From the NCBI GenBank assembly GCA_963700195.1, contig CAVOWQ010000007.1:1-64000 (forward strand): DNA of 64,000 nt, in the 5' to 3' direction. The position numbers were made by a program, and so were the translations under genes. The stretch is from AP-15 sp963700195 (GTDB lineage Bacteria; Pseudomonadota; Alphaproteobacteria; ATCC43930; CGMCC-115725). Positions 18,415 through 27,493 of this stretch are shown piece after piece (within the stretch, counting starts at the first letter, position 1; each line of letters opens with the position of its first letter). Under the pieces are notes generated by a model that did no database searches, had not been told where the DNA came from, and saw only the letters and a program-made list of their open reading frames with translations.

Positions 18415-19364
18415 CGCCGAGCCGTGCGGTCGACGCGTTTGCCGCGAGGCACCGGTATCACCCGCTCGAAGCACTGCCCTGGCTGGCGGCGGTCGGGTCA
18501 TATTTCGTCTTTCCCGACTATCTGGCATTAGGCGCGCAGATCCTGGCGACAATCCTCTTCGCGCTGTCGGCCGATCTGGTGCTCGGCTACGCCGGGATCG
18601 TGACCCTGGGACACGCCGCGTTTTTTGGAACCGGCGCATATACCGCCGGAATCCTCGCTGCGCATGGTTGGGGCGAGCCGATCACCGGCCTTCTTGCCGG
18701 CGCGGTTGCGGCGGCTCTCTTGGGGTTCTTGTCCGGTCTTGTCGTGCTGCGCACGACGGGTCTCGCCTTGCTCATGCAGACCTTGGTCGTAGCGACCCTG
18801 GTGGCCGAAGCGGCAAACAAGGCCTCGTTCATTACCGGCGGCGATGACGGGCTGCAGGGCATGGAGGTCTGGCCGATCTTCGGCTGGTTTCGCTTCGATC
18901 TGTTTGGCCGCACCAGTTACGCCTATTGCGTGGCCGTGCTCTTCCTATGTTGGTTGGCGACGCGGCAGATCGTCCATTCGCCCTTCGGGCGCTCGCTGAC
19001 CGGCATCCGCGAGAATGTCCGGCGCATGCACGCGATCGGCGCCCCGGTCGCCCGCCGGCGCCTCGTCATCTACACGATCTCGGCGGCACTGGCCGGCGTC
19101 TCCGGCGCGCTGATCGCGCAGACGACGCAATTCGTCAGCCTCAGCTTTCTGTCTCTCGAACGCTCCGGGACCGTTCTGATCATGCTGATCATCGGCGGGG
19201 TTGGCCGGCTGTACGGTGCGTTCATCGGCGTGCCGCTCTACATGATCGCACAGAACCGCTTCTCCGAAATCGACCCGGTCTATTGGTATTTCTGGATCGG
19301 GCTCTTGATGGTTCTTGTCGTCGTGTTTGCCCGCGGCGGGGTGCTCGGGCTCTTCGGCCGGTAA
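18411..19364 (+). CDS. ABC transporter permease, LivM type
   Basis: A 317-residue permease of the LivM family with eight or more membrane segments. Signatures include DLVLGYAGIVTLGHAAFFGTG (about 49-69), the conserved loop SLTGIRENVRRMHAIGAP (about 197-214) and IIGGVGRLYGAFIGVP. The start ATG overlaps the LivH stop. It ends GVLGLFGR at 19364, and the DNA that follows is not livG/livF but the C-terminal part of a histidine kinase gene, which begins at the stop codon itself. The transporter is therefore incomplete at this locus. Confidence 0.85.
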   Translation: MTPSRAVDAFAARHRYHPLEALPWLAAVGSYFVFPDYLALGAQILATILFALSADLVLGYAGIVTLGHAAFFGTGAYTAGILAAHGWGEPITGLLAGAVAAALLGFLSGLVVLRTTGLALLMQTLVVATLVAEAANKASFITGGDDGLQGMEVWPIFGWFRFDLFGRTSYAYCVAVLFLCWLATRQIVHSPFGRSLTGIRENVRRMHAIGAPVARRRLVIYTISAALAGVSGALIAQTTQFVSLSFLSLERSGTVLIMLIIGGVGRLYGAFIGVPLYMIAQNRFSEIDPVYWYFWIGLLMVLVVVFARGGVLGLFGR

Positions 19365-19866
19365 CGGCCTGGTCGAAGAGGCGTTGAACCTCGCCTATCA
19401 CGGCGCCCGCGCCCAGGACCAGAGCTTCAACATCTCTTTAGAACGCGATTTCGACCGCACCCTCGCGCCGATCGAGCTGGCGCCGCAGGAAATGACCCGC
19501 GTCTTCCTCAACCTCTTCGGCAACGGCTTCTACGCCGCCACCAAGCGCCAGCGCGACGGCGCCGCGACAGACTCCCGGCCGGCGCTCAGGGTAACAACGC
19601 ACGATCTCGGCGAGGCGGTCGACATCCGCATCCGCGACAACGGCATCGGCATTCCGCCCGAAGTCAGAGACAAGCTATTTCAGCCGTTCTTCACGACAAA
19701 GCCGACCGGCGAGGGCACTGGGCTCGGCTTGTCGATCAGTTGGGACATCGTCACCCAGCAGCATGGCGGCACGATCGAAGTCGACAGCCGGGTCGGCGAG
19801 TTCACCGAATTTACGGTCCGCCTGCCACGCTCGCGGCAATCGGCAATAACAGGAACGGCCCAATGA
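19363..19866 (+). pseudogene. Histidine kinase ATPase-domain fragment, duplicate of the 3' end of the kinase at 22542-25112
   Basis: About 165 residues of HATPase_c domain (from NGLVEEALNLAYHGARA to the end), with the N-box LNLFGNGFYAATKR, G1 RDNGIGIPPEV and G2 GEGTGLGLSIS. There is no dimerisation domain, phospho-acceptor His or proper start codon. The DNA is nearly identical, base for base, to 24605-25080 (mostly silent differences), then diverges in the last residues. The homology starts at the stop codon of the LivM gene. The stop overlaps the ATG of the receiver gene. Most likely the end of a former kinase-receiver pair whose front part was lost in a deletion that joined livM to it. A translated free ATPase domain is possible but has no evident start. 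Confidence 0.8.
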
Positions 19867-20252
19867 GTTTCAGCATTCTCGTCGTTGACGACGAGCCCGA
19901 TGTCGCGGAAATGTTTCGCCAGCGCTTTCGCCGGGAGGCGCGCCAAGGCACCTATGTCTTGCATTTTGCGGCCTCGGGCGAGGACGCCCTCGATAAGTTG
20001 GCGAATGGAGTCCAGCCCAAGCTCATTGTCATCTTGTCGGACATCAACATGCCCGGGATGGATGGGCTGAGCTTGTTGCGCGAGATCAAGACGCGGCGCC
20101 CCGAGCTGCCGGTCATGATGGTGACTGCCTATGGCGACGACGATCGCCGCCGCCGCGCGAGCGAAGCCGGAGCGCACGAATTCCTGACCAAACCGGTCGA
20201 TTTCCACCTGCTCAAAGAAGAGCTCCGCCGGCTCTCGGCAACATTGGTTTAA
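19863..20252 (+). CDS. Single-domain response regulator (receiver)
   Basis: A 129-residue CheY-like receiver with no output domain. The acidic pocket is VVDDEPD (residues 6-12), the phosphorylation site is in ILSDINMPGMDG (about 59-70), the switch Thr in MVTAYGDDD and the Lys in FLTKPVDF (about 108-115). The ATG overlaps the kinase fragment stop. The natural partner kinase is probably the near-identical full-length one at 22542-25112 or the lost front part of the fragment. Its stop overlaps the stop of the convergent TRAP binding protein gene by a few bases. Confidence 0.88.
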   Translation: MSFSILVVDDEPDVAEMFRQRFRREARQGTYVLHFAASGEDALDKLANGVQPKLIVILSDINMPGMDGLSLLREIKTRRPELPVMMVTAYGDDDRRRRASEAGAHEFLTKPVDFHLLKEELRRLSATLV

Positions 20253-21340
20253 CTCAGTGCGAGCCGGCGGGTGTCGCGGTAGCCGGTTTCCGACAGCTCG
20301 CCCCAATCCATTACTCCGGCAAGGAATGCCATATAGCTGTCGTAGACCTTACGGGTCAGCGGGTCCTTGGCGGCGGTGTCGGCAAGGACCTCCTTGCTGA
20401 GCTTGCCGAAGGTCTTGATCAGCTCGTCGTTGAAGCGCAGGATCTTGATGCGCGGATCCGCGCGCAAGATCCTGAGCGCTTTCACGTTCTCGGCATTGCA
20501 CTCGGCCAGCGACCGGGTGACTTCGGCCGCGGCGGCGGCTTCGATCAGCGCACGCTCGCTAGCCGACAGGCTGTCCCATAGCGTCTTGGTGGTGCCGAGG
20601 GTACTGTTCGTGCCCGGCTCGTGGAAGCCGGGGTAATAATAATAATCCACTGCCTTATCGAGTCCGAGATCCATGTCGAGCCATGGTCCGACCCACTCGG
20701 CGGCGTCAATAGCGCCCGATTTGAGCGCGCCGACGATCTCGCTGCCGGGGATCGTCACCACCGTGGCGCCCATGCGGCGCAATACCTCTGCACCGGGATC
20801 CGGCATCCGATAGCGCAGCCCTTTGAAGTCTTCCGGACGGCTGATTTCCTTGTTGAACCAGCCGCCCATCTGGTCACCGGTATTGAAGGCCATCAGCGGC
20901 TTGATGTTGAATTGCGCATCGACCTCGTCCCATAGCGCTTGTCCGCCGCCGAAGTCGATCCACGCAGACACCTCGTCGGCGGTCATCCCGTAAGGTATTG
21001 CGCAAAAGAAATTCAGCGCCGATGATTTGGCCGCGGCGAAATGATAGTCCGACGAATGATACATGTCAGCAGCACCCGCGGCGACCGCATCGAACGTCTC
21101 GAAGGCCCGCACTAGGCTGCCCACCGGATAGACGGTGACCTTGAGCCGCCCTTCCGACATTGCGGTAATCGACTGACCCAGCCGCTCCGCGCTAGTCTGC
21201 AGGCCGGGCGAGTTCTCGGGCCAGTCGGTCACCATCTTCAGCTCTTTGATGCTCTGCGCGATCGCCGGCGCCGGCAAGCCGCCAGCAGCTCCAATCGCGC
21301 TTGCCCCCAGTAGCATGGCGCGGCGCCTCGTGGTCATCAA
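20249..21340 (-). CDS. TRAP-type (DctP family) substrate-binding protein, paralogue 1
   Basis: A 363-residue periplasmic solute-binding protein of the DctP family. The N-terminus has a Tat-type signal (TTRRRAMLLGASAIG, cleavage near APAIAQ). Family landmarks: FETFDAVAAGAADMYHSS, the ligand-clamping GLRYRMPDPGAEVLRRMGA with the conserved Arg (about 172-190), and SGAIDAAEWVGPWLDMDLGL (about 207-226). The GFHEPGTNSTLGTTK segment is typical of the 2-oxoacid/lactate-binding subgroup. No DctQ/DctM membrane subunit is encoded in the window. It is adjacent to a close paralogue and two kinase loci, so a co-sensor function is worth considering. Confidence 0.88.
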   Translation of the reverse strand: MMTTRRRAMLLGASAIGAAGGLPAPAIAQSIKELKMVTDWPENSPGLQTSAERLGQSITAMSEGRLKVTVYPVGSLVRAFETFDAVAAGAADMYHSSDYHFAAAKSSALNFFCAIPYGMTADEVSAWIDFGGGQALWDEVDAQFNIKPLMAFNTGDQMGGWFNKEISRPEDFKGLRYRMPDPGAEVLRRMGATVVTIPGSEIVGALKSGAIDAAEWVGPWLDMDLGLDKAVDYYYYPGFHEPGTNSTLGTTKTLWDSLSASERALIEAAAAAEVTRSLAECNAENVKALRILRADPRIKILRFNDELIKTFGKLSKEVLADTAAKDPLTRKVYDSYMAFLAGVMDWGELSETGYRDTRRLALS

Positions 21341-21349
21341 CGTCTTCCC

Positions 21350-22435
21350 CTAACCCAGCGCCAGCCGCCTGGTGTCGCGGTAGCCGGTTTCCGACAATTC
21401 GCCCCAATCCATGACACCGGCGAGAAACGCCATGTAGCTGTTGTAAACCTTCCGGGTCAGCGGATCTTTGGCCGCCGTGTCGGCAAGCACCTCCTTGCTA
21501 AGTTTACCGAACACCTTGATCAGCTCGTCGTTGAACCGCAGGATCTTGATACGTTTGTCGGCGCGCAGCAACTTGAGCGACTTGATGTTCTCCGCATTGA
21601 ACTCCGCGAGCGACCGGGTGACCTCAGCTTGTGCTGCGGCCTCGATCAGGGCACGCTCAGAAGCCGTCAGTCCATCCCACAGCGTCTTGTTAATACCGAG
21701 CGATGCATTGAAACCGGGCTCGTGGAAGCCCGGGTAATAATAATAGTCGACCACCTTATTGAGCCCGAGCCAGATATCGGTCCAGGGTCCGATAAACTCG
21801 GCGGCGTCGATCGCGCCGGATTTGAGCGCGTCAGCGATGTCTCCCGCGGAAGTCAGCACCACGGTGGCGCCCATGCGGCGCAGGACCTCGGCGCCGAGTT
21901 CCGGCATGCGATAGCGCAGCCCCTTGAAATCCTCCGGGCTGTTGATCTCCTTGTTGAACCACCCACCCATCTGCACGCCGCTATTTTGCAGCATCAGCGC
22001 CTTGATATTGAACTGTGCGTCGACCTCGTCCCACAGTGCCTGCCCGCCGCCAAACAGAATCCACGCGTGAAACTCATCGGTGGTTAAACCGTAGGGCACT
22101 GTCGAAAAGAAATTCAGCGCCGGCGCCTTATCCTGAAAATATTTTTCGTCCGTGAAATACATATCGGCGGCGCCGGCAGAGACCGCGTCGAATACCTCGA
22201 GAGCACGGACGAGACTGCCATCCGGGTAAACGGTTACCTTGAGACGCCCGTCCGACATTGCCGCAATTGACTGCGCCAATCGCTCCGGGCTGGTGCCCGA
22301 CCCCGGCAACTCTTTAGGGTAAGCGCTGACCAGCTTGAGCTCTCTGATTCCTTGCGCGATCGCCGGTGCCGGCAAGCTTCCGACGGCGGCAATAGCGCTC
22401 GCGCCCAGGAGCACGTTGCGGCGTCGCGTTTTCAT
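21350..22435 (-). CDS. TRAP-type (DctP family) substrate-binding protein, paralogue 2
   Basis: 361 residues, clearly paralogous to the neighbour at 20249-21340 over the full length (the C-terminal 60 residues are almost the same, ending GELSETGYRDTRRLAL). Tat-type signal KTRRRNVLLGASAIAA, cleavage near APAIAQ. The ligand-binding region differs in part (PELGAEVLRRMGATVVLTSAG against PDPGAEVLRRMGATVVTIPG), so the two copies may bind different 2-oxoacid-like ligands. Gene order suggests tandem duplication; nine bases separate the genes. It is divergent from the full-length histidine kinase. Confidence 0.88.
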   Translation of the reverse strand: MKTRRRNVLLGASAIAAVGSLPAPAIAQGIRELKLVSAYPKELPGSGTSPERLAQSIAAMSDGRLKVTVYPDGSLVRALEVFDAVSAGAADMYFTDEKYFQDKAPALNFFSTVPYGLTTDEFHAWILFGGGQALWDEVDAQFNIKALMLQNSGVQMGGWFNKEINSPEDFKGLRYRMPELGAEVLRRMGATVVLTSAGDIADALKSGAIDAAEFIGPWTDIWLGLNKVVDYYYYPGFHEPGFNASLGINKTLWDGLTASERALIEAAAQAEVTRSLAEFNAENIKSLKLLRADKRIKILRFNDELIKVFGKLSKEVLADTAAKDPLTRKVYNSYMAFLAGVMDWGELSETGYRDTRRLALG

Positions 22436-22541
22436 CGTAGACTCCCGGACGAAATGTACGACAGGTTGTGCCCTGCCCGATTTTAAGCCACTATCGTCGC
22501 CCGAAGCGAGGCGTCAGATCGAGCTCACGGAAGACTATAGG

Positions 22542-25112
22542 CTGTCGAACATTCGGACAAGGGCGAGCGGCGTCGGGACGCGGCTCCTGATCGTCATTTT
22601 CGGCGTCGGCGCGGTTGCGGCGCTGGTCGCGGGTGCGGCGATCTACGCGTTTGTCGAGGTTGGACATTCTCTGACACTGATCGACCGCCGCGTCGACCCG
22701 ATCCTGGCGGCGGTTGAAGTGTCGCGCACAGTCGAGCGCATCGTAACCGCTGCCTCGGCGCTCTCCGCCGCCACCACCGAGCAGAGACGCGACCACCTCT
22801 TCGCCAGGGTCACCCACCAGTCGGCCCAACTGCGGTCCTTTTTGGACGAACTGCGCGACGGCGGGATCGGCCAGGAGCAGCTCGCGCCGATCGAGGGCAA
22901 CGCCGTCCAATTGGACGCCAATCTGACGGCATTGGATGCGGACGTGCGATTGCGGCTGCAGCTGATCGGCCGCATCAAGGACCTGATGCAGAGGGTATTC
23001 GACACCAATGACGAGACCCGGCGGCTCATGGGGCCCACACTGCTCGTCTATGACAGTCAGCTCGACCACCTCGCCAAGCTGCTGACCGGCGCCGAGCAAG
23101 CCACCGAGCTGCGGGGGGAAGATTTGCGTCCGTTGATCGCCGGTCTGTTGGCCGCCCGGCCGGTGCAAAAGGTGCAGCAGCAGGCCTCGGACGCCGCCGA
23201 CACCTTGGCGCAAGCTGCAGTCAGCGAGCAGAAGCAGCGTCTGCTGATCCTCGCCTTTCAGCTGCGCCGTACGATCGCCGAGCTCGAGAAGGGCTCGCAG
23301 ATGCTTGATCCAAAGCTTCGGCCGCTGTTTTTGGCGCAGGTGGATAAGTTGAAGACGCTGGTCGACGGGCCGAGTTCGATCCCTCAACTGCGCCAGCATG
23401 AATTGGATCTGATCGCCGATGCCGGCCGGCTTCTCGATGAGAACGACACCCTATCGACCCAGCTCACCGCCGCCGCCGAACAGCTGGTGGAAGCGACCAA
23501 GCGAGAGGTGCGGGGGGCGACGGCATCGGCTCTTCGCATTCAGAGATTGAGCACAGCGGCGATCAGCGTGCTGCTGGCACTCGGCTTCGCCGGCTCGGTT
23601 CTGATCGTCTGGCTCTACGTCGGCCGGAACATCGTGCGGCGATTGAACCTGATGAGCGGTGCGATGTTCGCAATCGCTCGCGGCAGCCGCGAAATTGCGG
23701 TACCCGTTGTAGGCAGCGACGAGATTGCGGCGATGGGGCGAGCCGTCGAGGTGTTCCGCCAGAATGCGATCGAGCGCGATGTGCTATTGGCCGAACGGGC
23801 TGAGGCGGCGGAGCGCCTAGAACACCAGGTCGAGGAACGCACCGCCGAACTGGGTCAGCAGCAGGCGGTGCTGCGTGTTACCTTCGACAACATGGGCGAC
23901 GGTGTCGTCAGGTTCGACGAAGAGCTGCGGCTCGCCGCATGGAACCGCAATTTCGTTGAGATCCTCGGCCTGCCAGATTGGTTTCTCGCCGGGCCGCGAA
24001 CCTACACCGATTTCGTCCGCTATCTGGCAGAACGCGGCGAGTTCGGCGCCGTCGATCCCGAGGCGGAGACCCGCCGCTTCACCGAGAATGCCGGCAGTCC
24101 ATGGACGGCCGAGCGGACGCGGCCGGACGGGCGCGTGCTGGAAGTCCGCCACAACCCGGTGCCGGGCGGCGGCTTTGTGCTGATCTACAGCGACATCACC
24201 GAGCGCAAGCGCGCCGAAGCCGAGATCCATGCCGCCCGCGATGCGGCCGAGCGGGCACTCGGGGAGCTGAAAACCGCACAGGCGAGTCTGATCCAGGCCG
24301 AAAAGATGGCCTCCTTGGGCCAATTGACCGCCGGCATCGCCCACGAGATCAAGAACCCGCTCAACTTCGTCAACAATTTTGCCGGTCTCTCGGTCGAATT
24401 GCTGGACGAGCTGAAGGAGACGGCGGCGCCGGCGATTGCCGGGCTGGCCGATGAAGAACGCGCCGAAATCGACGAGATCGTCGGGATGCTGACCGGCAAT
24501 CTCGAAAAGATCGCCGAGCACGGACGCCGCGCCGACGGCATCGTCAAGAGCATGCTGGAGCATTCGCGCGGCGGCAGCGGCGAGCGCCGCGAGGTCGACC
24601 TCAACGGGTTGGTCGAGGAGGCGTTGAACCTCGCCTATCACGGCGCCCGCGCGCAGGATCAGAGCTTCAACATCTCTTTAGAACGCGATTTCGACCGCAC
24701 CCTCGCGCCGATCGAGCTGGCGCCGCAGGAGATGACCCGCGTCTTCCTCAACCTGTTCGGCAACGGCTTCTACGCCGCCACCAAGCGCCAGCGCGACGGC
24801 GCCGCGACAAACTCCCGGCCGGCGCTCAGGGTAACAACGCACGATCTCGGCGAGGCGGTCGACATCCGCATCCGCGACAACGGCATCGGCATTCCGCCCG
24901 AAGTCAGAGACAAGCTGTTTCAGCCGTTTTTCACGACAAAGCCGACCGGCGAGGGCACTGGGCTCGGCTTGTCGATCAGTTGGGACATCGTCACCCAGCA
25001 GCATGGCGGCACGATCGAGGTCGACAGCCGGGTCGGCGAGTTCACCGAATTCACAATCCGCCTGCCGCGCGCCCGGCAGGCCGCCACTGCCGTGAAGACA
25101 GCGAAAGCTTGA
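22542..25112 (+). CDS. Membrane histidine kinase with large periplasmic sensor, HAMP, PAS and kinase core
   Basis: About 856 residues. In order from the proposed start: TM1 (LLIVIFGVGAVAALVAGA), a helical periplasmic domain of about 300 residues resembling TorS-type sensors, TM2 (ISVLLALGFAGSVLIVWLY), HAMP with VGSDEIAAMGRAVEVFRQ, a coiled coil, a PAS domain (VTFDNMGDGVVRFDEELR), the dimerisation helix with phospho-acceptor His in GIAHEIKNPLNFVNNF, and the ATPase domain (LNLFGNGFYAATKR, DNGIGIPPEV, GEGTGLGLSIS). The start is uncertain: the frame is open to a TTG at 22335, but that runs into the divergent binding protein gene. CTG at 22542 gives the natural opening LSNIRTRASGVG; TTG at 22416 is another option. 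The last 475 bases are duplicated at 19363-19840. Confidence 0.85.
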   Translation: MSNIRTRASGVGTRLLIVIFGVGAVAALVAGAAIYAFVEVGHSLTLIDRRVDPILAAVEVSRTVERIVTAASALSAATTEQRRDHLFARVTHQSAQLRSFLDELRDGGIGQEQLAPIEGNAVQLDANLTALDADVRLRLQLIGRIKDLMQRVFDTNDETRRLMGPTLLVYDSQLDHLAKLLTGAEQATELRGEDLRPLIAGLLAARPVQKVQQQASDAADTLAQAAVSEQKQRLLILAFQLRRTIAELEKGSQMLDPKLRPLFLAQVDKLKTLVDGPSSIPQLRQHELDLIADAGRLLDENDTLSTQLTAAAEQLVEATKREVRGATASALRIQRLSTAAISVLLALGFAGSVLIVWLYVGRNIVRRLNLMSGAMFAIARGSREIAVPVVGSDEIAAMGRAVEVFRQNAIERDVLLAERAEAAERLEHQVEERTAELGQQQAVLRVTFDNMGDGVVRFDEELRLAAWNRNFVEILGLPDWFLAGPRTYTDFVRYLAERGEFGAVDPEAETRRFTENAGSPWTAERTRPDGRVLEVRHNPVPGGGFVLIYSDITERKRAEAEIHAARDAAERALGELKTAQASLIQAEKMASLGQLTAGIAHEIKNPLNFVNNFAGLSVELLDELKETAAPAIAGLADEERAEIDEIVGMLTGNLEKIAEHGRRADGIVKSMLEHSRGGSGERREVDLNGLVEEALNLAYHGARAQDQSFNISLERDFDRTLAPIELAPQEMTRVFLNLFGNGFYAATKRQRDGAATNSRPALRVTTHDLGEAVDIRIRDNGIGIPPEVRDKLFQPFFTTKPTGEGTGLGLSISWDIVTQQHGGTIEVDSRVGEFTEFTIRLPRARQAATAVKTAKA

Positions 25113-25559
25113 GCCGCCGGAGAACTTTGCCACCCTCGATCGGATGAGATGCGGCCGACCGCACACAACCATACTCATGATCACCAGGGAGACGGCACCG
25201 TGATCAACGCTTCGACGCTATCCTCGGCCGAGCATCTTCTTTTGGTCGCGGCAGAGCTCAGCTTGCCCCTCGCGGCACTTGCGCGCTCGTAGTTCCAGTG
25301 TTCGACGGCAGCGATCCCGACATTAAGCGGGAGACGCTGATTGCCGATAGCGATCAGGATTTCTGCGAGGTCGTCCTCGACCAACAAGTGGGCAAGATAC
25401 GCGGTGCCAGCCGTCACTTGGCCGTCCGAGCGGGCGCGCGCAAGCAGCGTTTTTCGGCGCTCGACGCTCCTTTTGCCGGGTCTCGAGGAGGAGATGATCG
25501 GCGCCAAACAGCGCCTCGACCTCGGCGACTGGATTTGGTGGATCCCGGGGCTGAATCCC
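25113..25559. other. Intergenic stretch, no firm gene
   Basis: Several frames are partly open here. On the minus strand a stretch ending at 25181 reads AYLAHLLVEDDLAEILIAIG and looks protein-like, but it has no recognised domain and no start signal. On the plus strand a GTG at 25200 follows a fair ribosome-binding site (AGGGAGA) yet closes after 30 codons. It could be a decayed gene; I assign nothing. Confidence 0.4.
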
Positions 25560-26291
25560 TCAGCAGCCGAGCTTGGTAGCCAGATCAATAAAATCGTTAG
25601 CTATCACATCGAAATCATGCTCGGCCTTGAGGTCCCGGGTCTTGTTGGGGCCGTGTTCGAGCGGCCGGCTGACGAAGGCGGTATGGAAGCCGCGCCCGCG
25701 CGCAGCGACCAGATCGCCGTTATGCGCCGCTACCATCATACATTGCTCGGGTTTGAGGTCGAGCAGCGCAGCGCTGCGGTCGTAGGCTTCGGGCTGCGGT
25801 TTGTAGGCGCGGGCGACCTCCGCGCCGAGGATGACATCCCACGGCAATCCGGCGTATTTGGCCATATTGACCATCAGCGCGATGTTGCCGTTAGACAATG
25901 TCGCAAGGACGAATTTGCGCTTGAGGCGGGTGAGCCCTTCGACGCTGTCGGGCCACCCGTCGAGGCGGTGCCAGGCGCGGTTGAGGTGGTCGATCTCCGC
26001 GTCGTCGAGACCGCTGATTTCAACTTCCTTCAAGAGCTCGACCAGGTTCTCGCGATGCAGGTCGTCGAGCCTGGCCCAGGGCCGCTCGCCCTTCCGCACC
26101 TTCTCCATTGCCGGCTGATAGCGGGCCCGCCAGCGATCCGCAAAGGCGTGCCAATCCTTCTCATAGCCCTTCGGCCCGAGAAAACTTTTCGCCTCGCGCG
26201 CGATACTGTCCCGCCAGTTCACCACGGTGCCGAACACGTCGAAAGTGAGAGCCTTCACCTCGGAGAGCGCCATCCGCTGAGTTCCCGCCAT
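25560..26291 (-). CDS. Haloacid dehalogenase, type II (HAD superfamily)
   Basis: A 243-residue HAD hydrolase. Motif I is LTFDVFGTVVNW with the nucleophilic Asp (about residues 14-25), motif II is LATLSNGN with the Ser-Asn pair (about 122-129), motif III is the Lys in ARAYKPQPEAY (about 153-163), and motif IV is VAAHNGDLVAAR (about 179-190). This matches the L-2-haloacid dehalogenase layout, which hydrolyses 2-haloacids to 2-hydroxyacids. In classic enzymes the last motif reads SxNxWD, here AHNGDL, so the true substrate may differ. Start set at MAGTQRMALSEVK; the 46 residues readable upstream are not part of the family. Confidence 0.85.
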   Translation of the reverse strand: MAGTQRMALSEVKALTFDVFGTVVNWRDSIAREAKSFLGPKGYEKDWHAFADRWRARYQPAMEKVRKGERPWARLDDLHRENLVELLKEVEISGLDDAEIDHLNRAWHRLDGWPDSVEGLTRLKRKFVLATLSNGNIALMVNMAKYAGLPWDVILGAEVARAYKPQPEAYDRSAALLDLKPEQCMMVAAHNGDLVAARGRGFHTAFVSRPLEHGPNKTRDLKAEHDFDVIANDFIDLATKLGC

Positions 26292-26335
26292 TAGTTTCCC
26301 ACGGCCTTCGGTGTCGCGCTTCGACGGCTCCGCTG

Positions 26336-26671
26336 TCAAGGCAGCGGCTTCCTGGCGCAGGTGAAATCCCTCCCGCCGTCGGCCTTTTCGCAAAGGACCA
26401 CGGTGTGCTGAATGTTGTCCACGACCCACAGAAAGGCGGCGTGCTCGTTTGCCGCGGCGCTGACGGCATAATTGCCGGAGCCGCCGCCTCCCGGCAACCG
26501 CGGCCCGAGTGGATAGCTCGGGGTCGGCTGCGGGGCGCCGGGCAGACCCGGCGGCGGAGCGCCGGGCAGACTGGGTTGGGCCCCCTGCGCGAGCACGTTA
26601 TCGGCGCCCAAGGACAGAGCGCCGGCTGCGGCCAAGGCGGCGGACAGCGATAGGGCGAGAAATTTCGGCAT
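26336..26671 (-). CDS. Exported Pro/Gly-rich small protein
   Basis: 111 residues starting at the ATG at 26669-26671. The signal peptide MPKFLALSLSAALAAAGALS is followed by a Pro/Gly-rich linker (QPSLPGAPPPGLPGAPQPTP). A short C-terminal domain contains HAAFLWVVDNIQHTVVLCEK and two Cys that could form a disulfide (VVLCEK and DFTCAR). No known family. The long frame that continues upstream on this strand to 27910 is the antisense of thiE and is rejected. Probably periplasmic; function unknown. Confidence 0.65.
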   Translation of the reverse strand: MPKFLALSLSAALAAAGALSLGADNVLAQGAQPSLPGAPPPGLPGAPQPTPSYPLGPRLPGGGGSGNYAVSAAANEHAAFLWVVDNIQHTVVLCEKADGGRDFTCARKPLP

Positions 26672-26821
26672 CGTTTTTCTCCAATATAGTCGAGCCGGCC
26701 GTCTTATCGCGGCAGCTCTTGGCGCTCCAGCGCGTCGAGCCGCATCGAGCCGAGGTTCTCGCCTAAACTCGCCCGGTTTGATAAAAAGGCGGGATCGGGT
26801 GTTAAGGCAAAGGCTAATCCC

Positions 26822-27493
26822 TTGGCGCAACGCGAGACGCGGGCGACGACTCGGCTCTACCTGATCACACCGCCCGCGCTCGACCCCGACAGGTTCGCGA
26901 GGGAGCTCGAAGAGGCGCTTGCCGGCGGCGATGTCGCCTCCCTGCAGCTGCGTCTGAAGGATTGCGACGACGATGCGGTCCGCCGCGCGACGCGGGTCTT
27001 GAGGCCGATCGCCCAGGACCGCGGCGTCGCGTTCGTCATGAACGACCGCCCCGACCTCGCTGCCGAGCTCGATTGCGACGGGGTGCATGTCGGCGAGGAA
27101 GACATGCCCTACGTCGAGGCCCGGCGCCTCCTCGGCCCCGACCGCATTGTCGGGGTGACGTGCGGCGCCAGCCGCGACCGTGCCATCACCGCCGCTGAAG
27201 CCGGCGCCGATTACGTTGCCTTCGGCGCCTTCTTCCCGAGTTCCACCAAATCCGCCAAGCACCACGCCGATCCCGAACTGCTGCGCGACTGGAGCGAAAC
27301 GACCGTCGTCCCGTGTTGCGCCATCGGCGGCATCACGCAAGAGAATTGCGGGCCCCTGGTCGAAGCCGGCGCCGATTTCCTCGCCGTGATCAGCGCGATC
27401 TGGTCGCATCCCGAGGGGCCGCGCGCCGCGGTCGCCGAGTTCAACCAGGTGTTCGCCCGCTACGGGCGGGCGTTTGTCGGCAAATCCCGGTAA
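26822..27493 (+). CDS. thiE: Thiamine phosphate synthase
   Basis: A 223-residue TIM barrel of the ThiE family, which joins HMP-diphosphate and HET-phosphate to give thiamine phosphate. Seen: RLYLITPPALD near the start, SLQLRLKD (binding site strand), FVMNDRPDLAAELDCDGVHVGEEDM (split here as the NDR and DGVHVG motifs), GVTCGASRDRAITAAEAGADYVAFG, FFPSSTKSAKH and CCAIGGITQEN. The start is the TTG at 26822. The 3' end overlaps the convergent dioxygenase gene by 34 bases. It stands alone, with no other thi gene nearby. Confidence 0.88.
   Translation: MAQRETRATTRLYLITPPALDPDRFARELEEALAGGDVASLQLRLKDCDDDAVRRATRVLRPIAQDRGVAFVMNDRPDLAAELDCDGVHVGEEDMPYVEARRLLGPDRIVGVTCGASRDRAITAAEAGADYVAFGAFFPSSTKSAKHHADPELLRDWSETTVVPCCAIGGITQENCGPLVEAGADFLAVISAIWSHPEGPRAAVAEFNQVFARYGRAFVGKSR

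Noticed and set aside
22335..22541. N-terminal extension of the histidine kinase to the TTG at 22335
   Set aside because: It would overlap the coding start of the divergent TRAP binding protein and adds residues unlike a kinase N-terminus.
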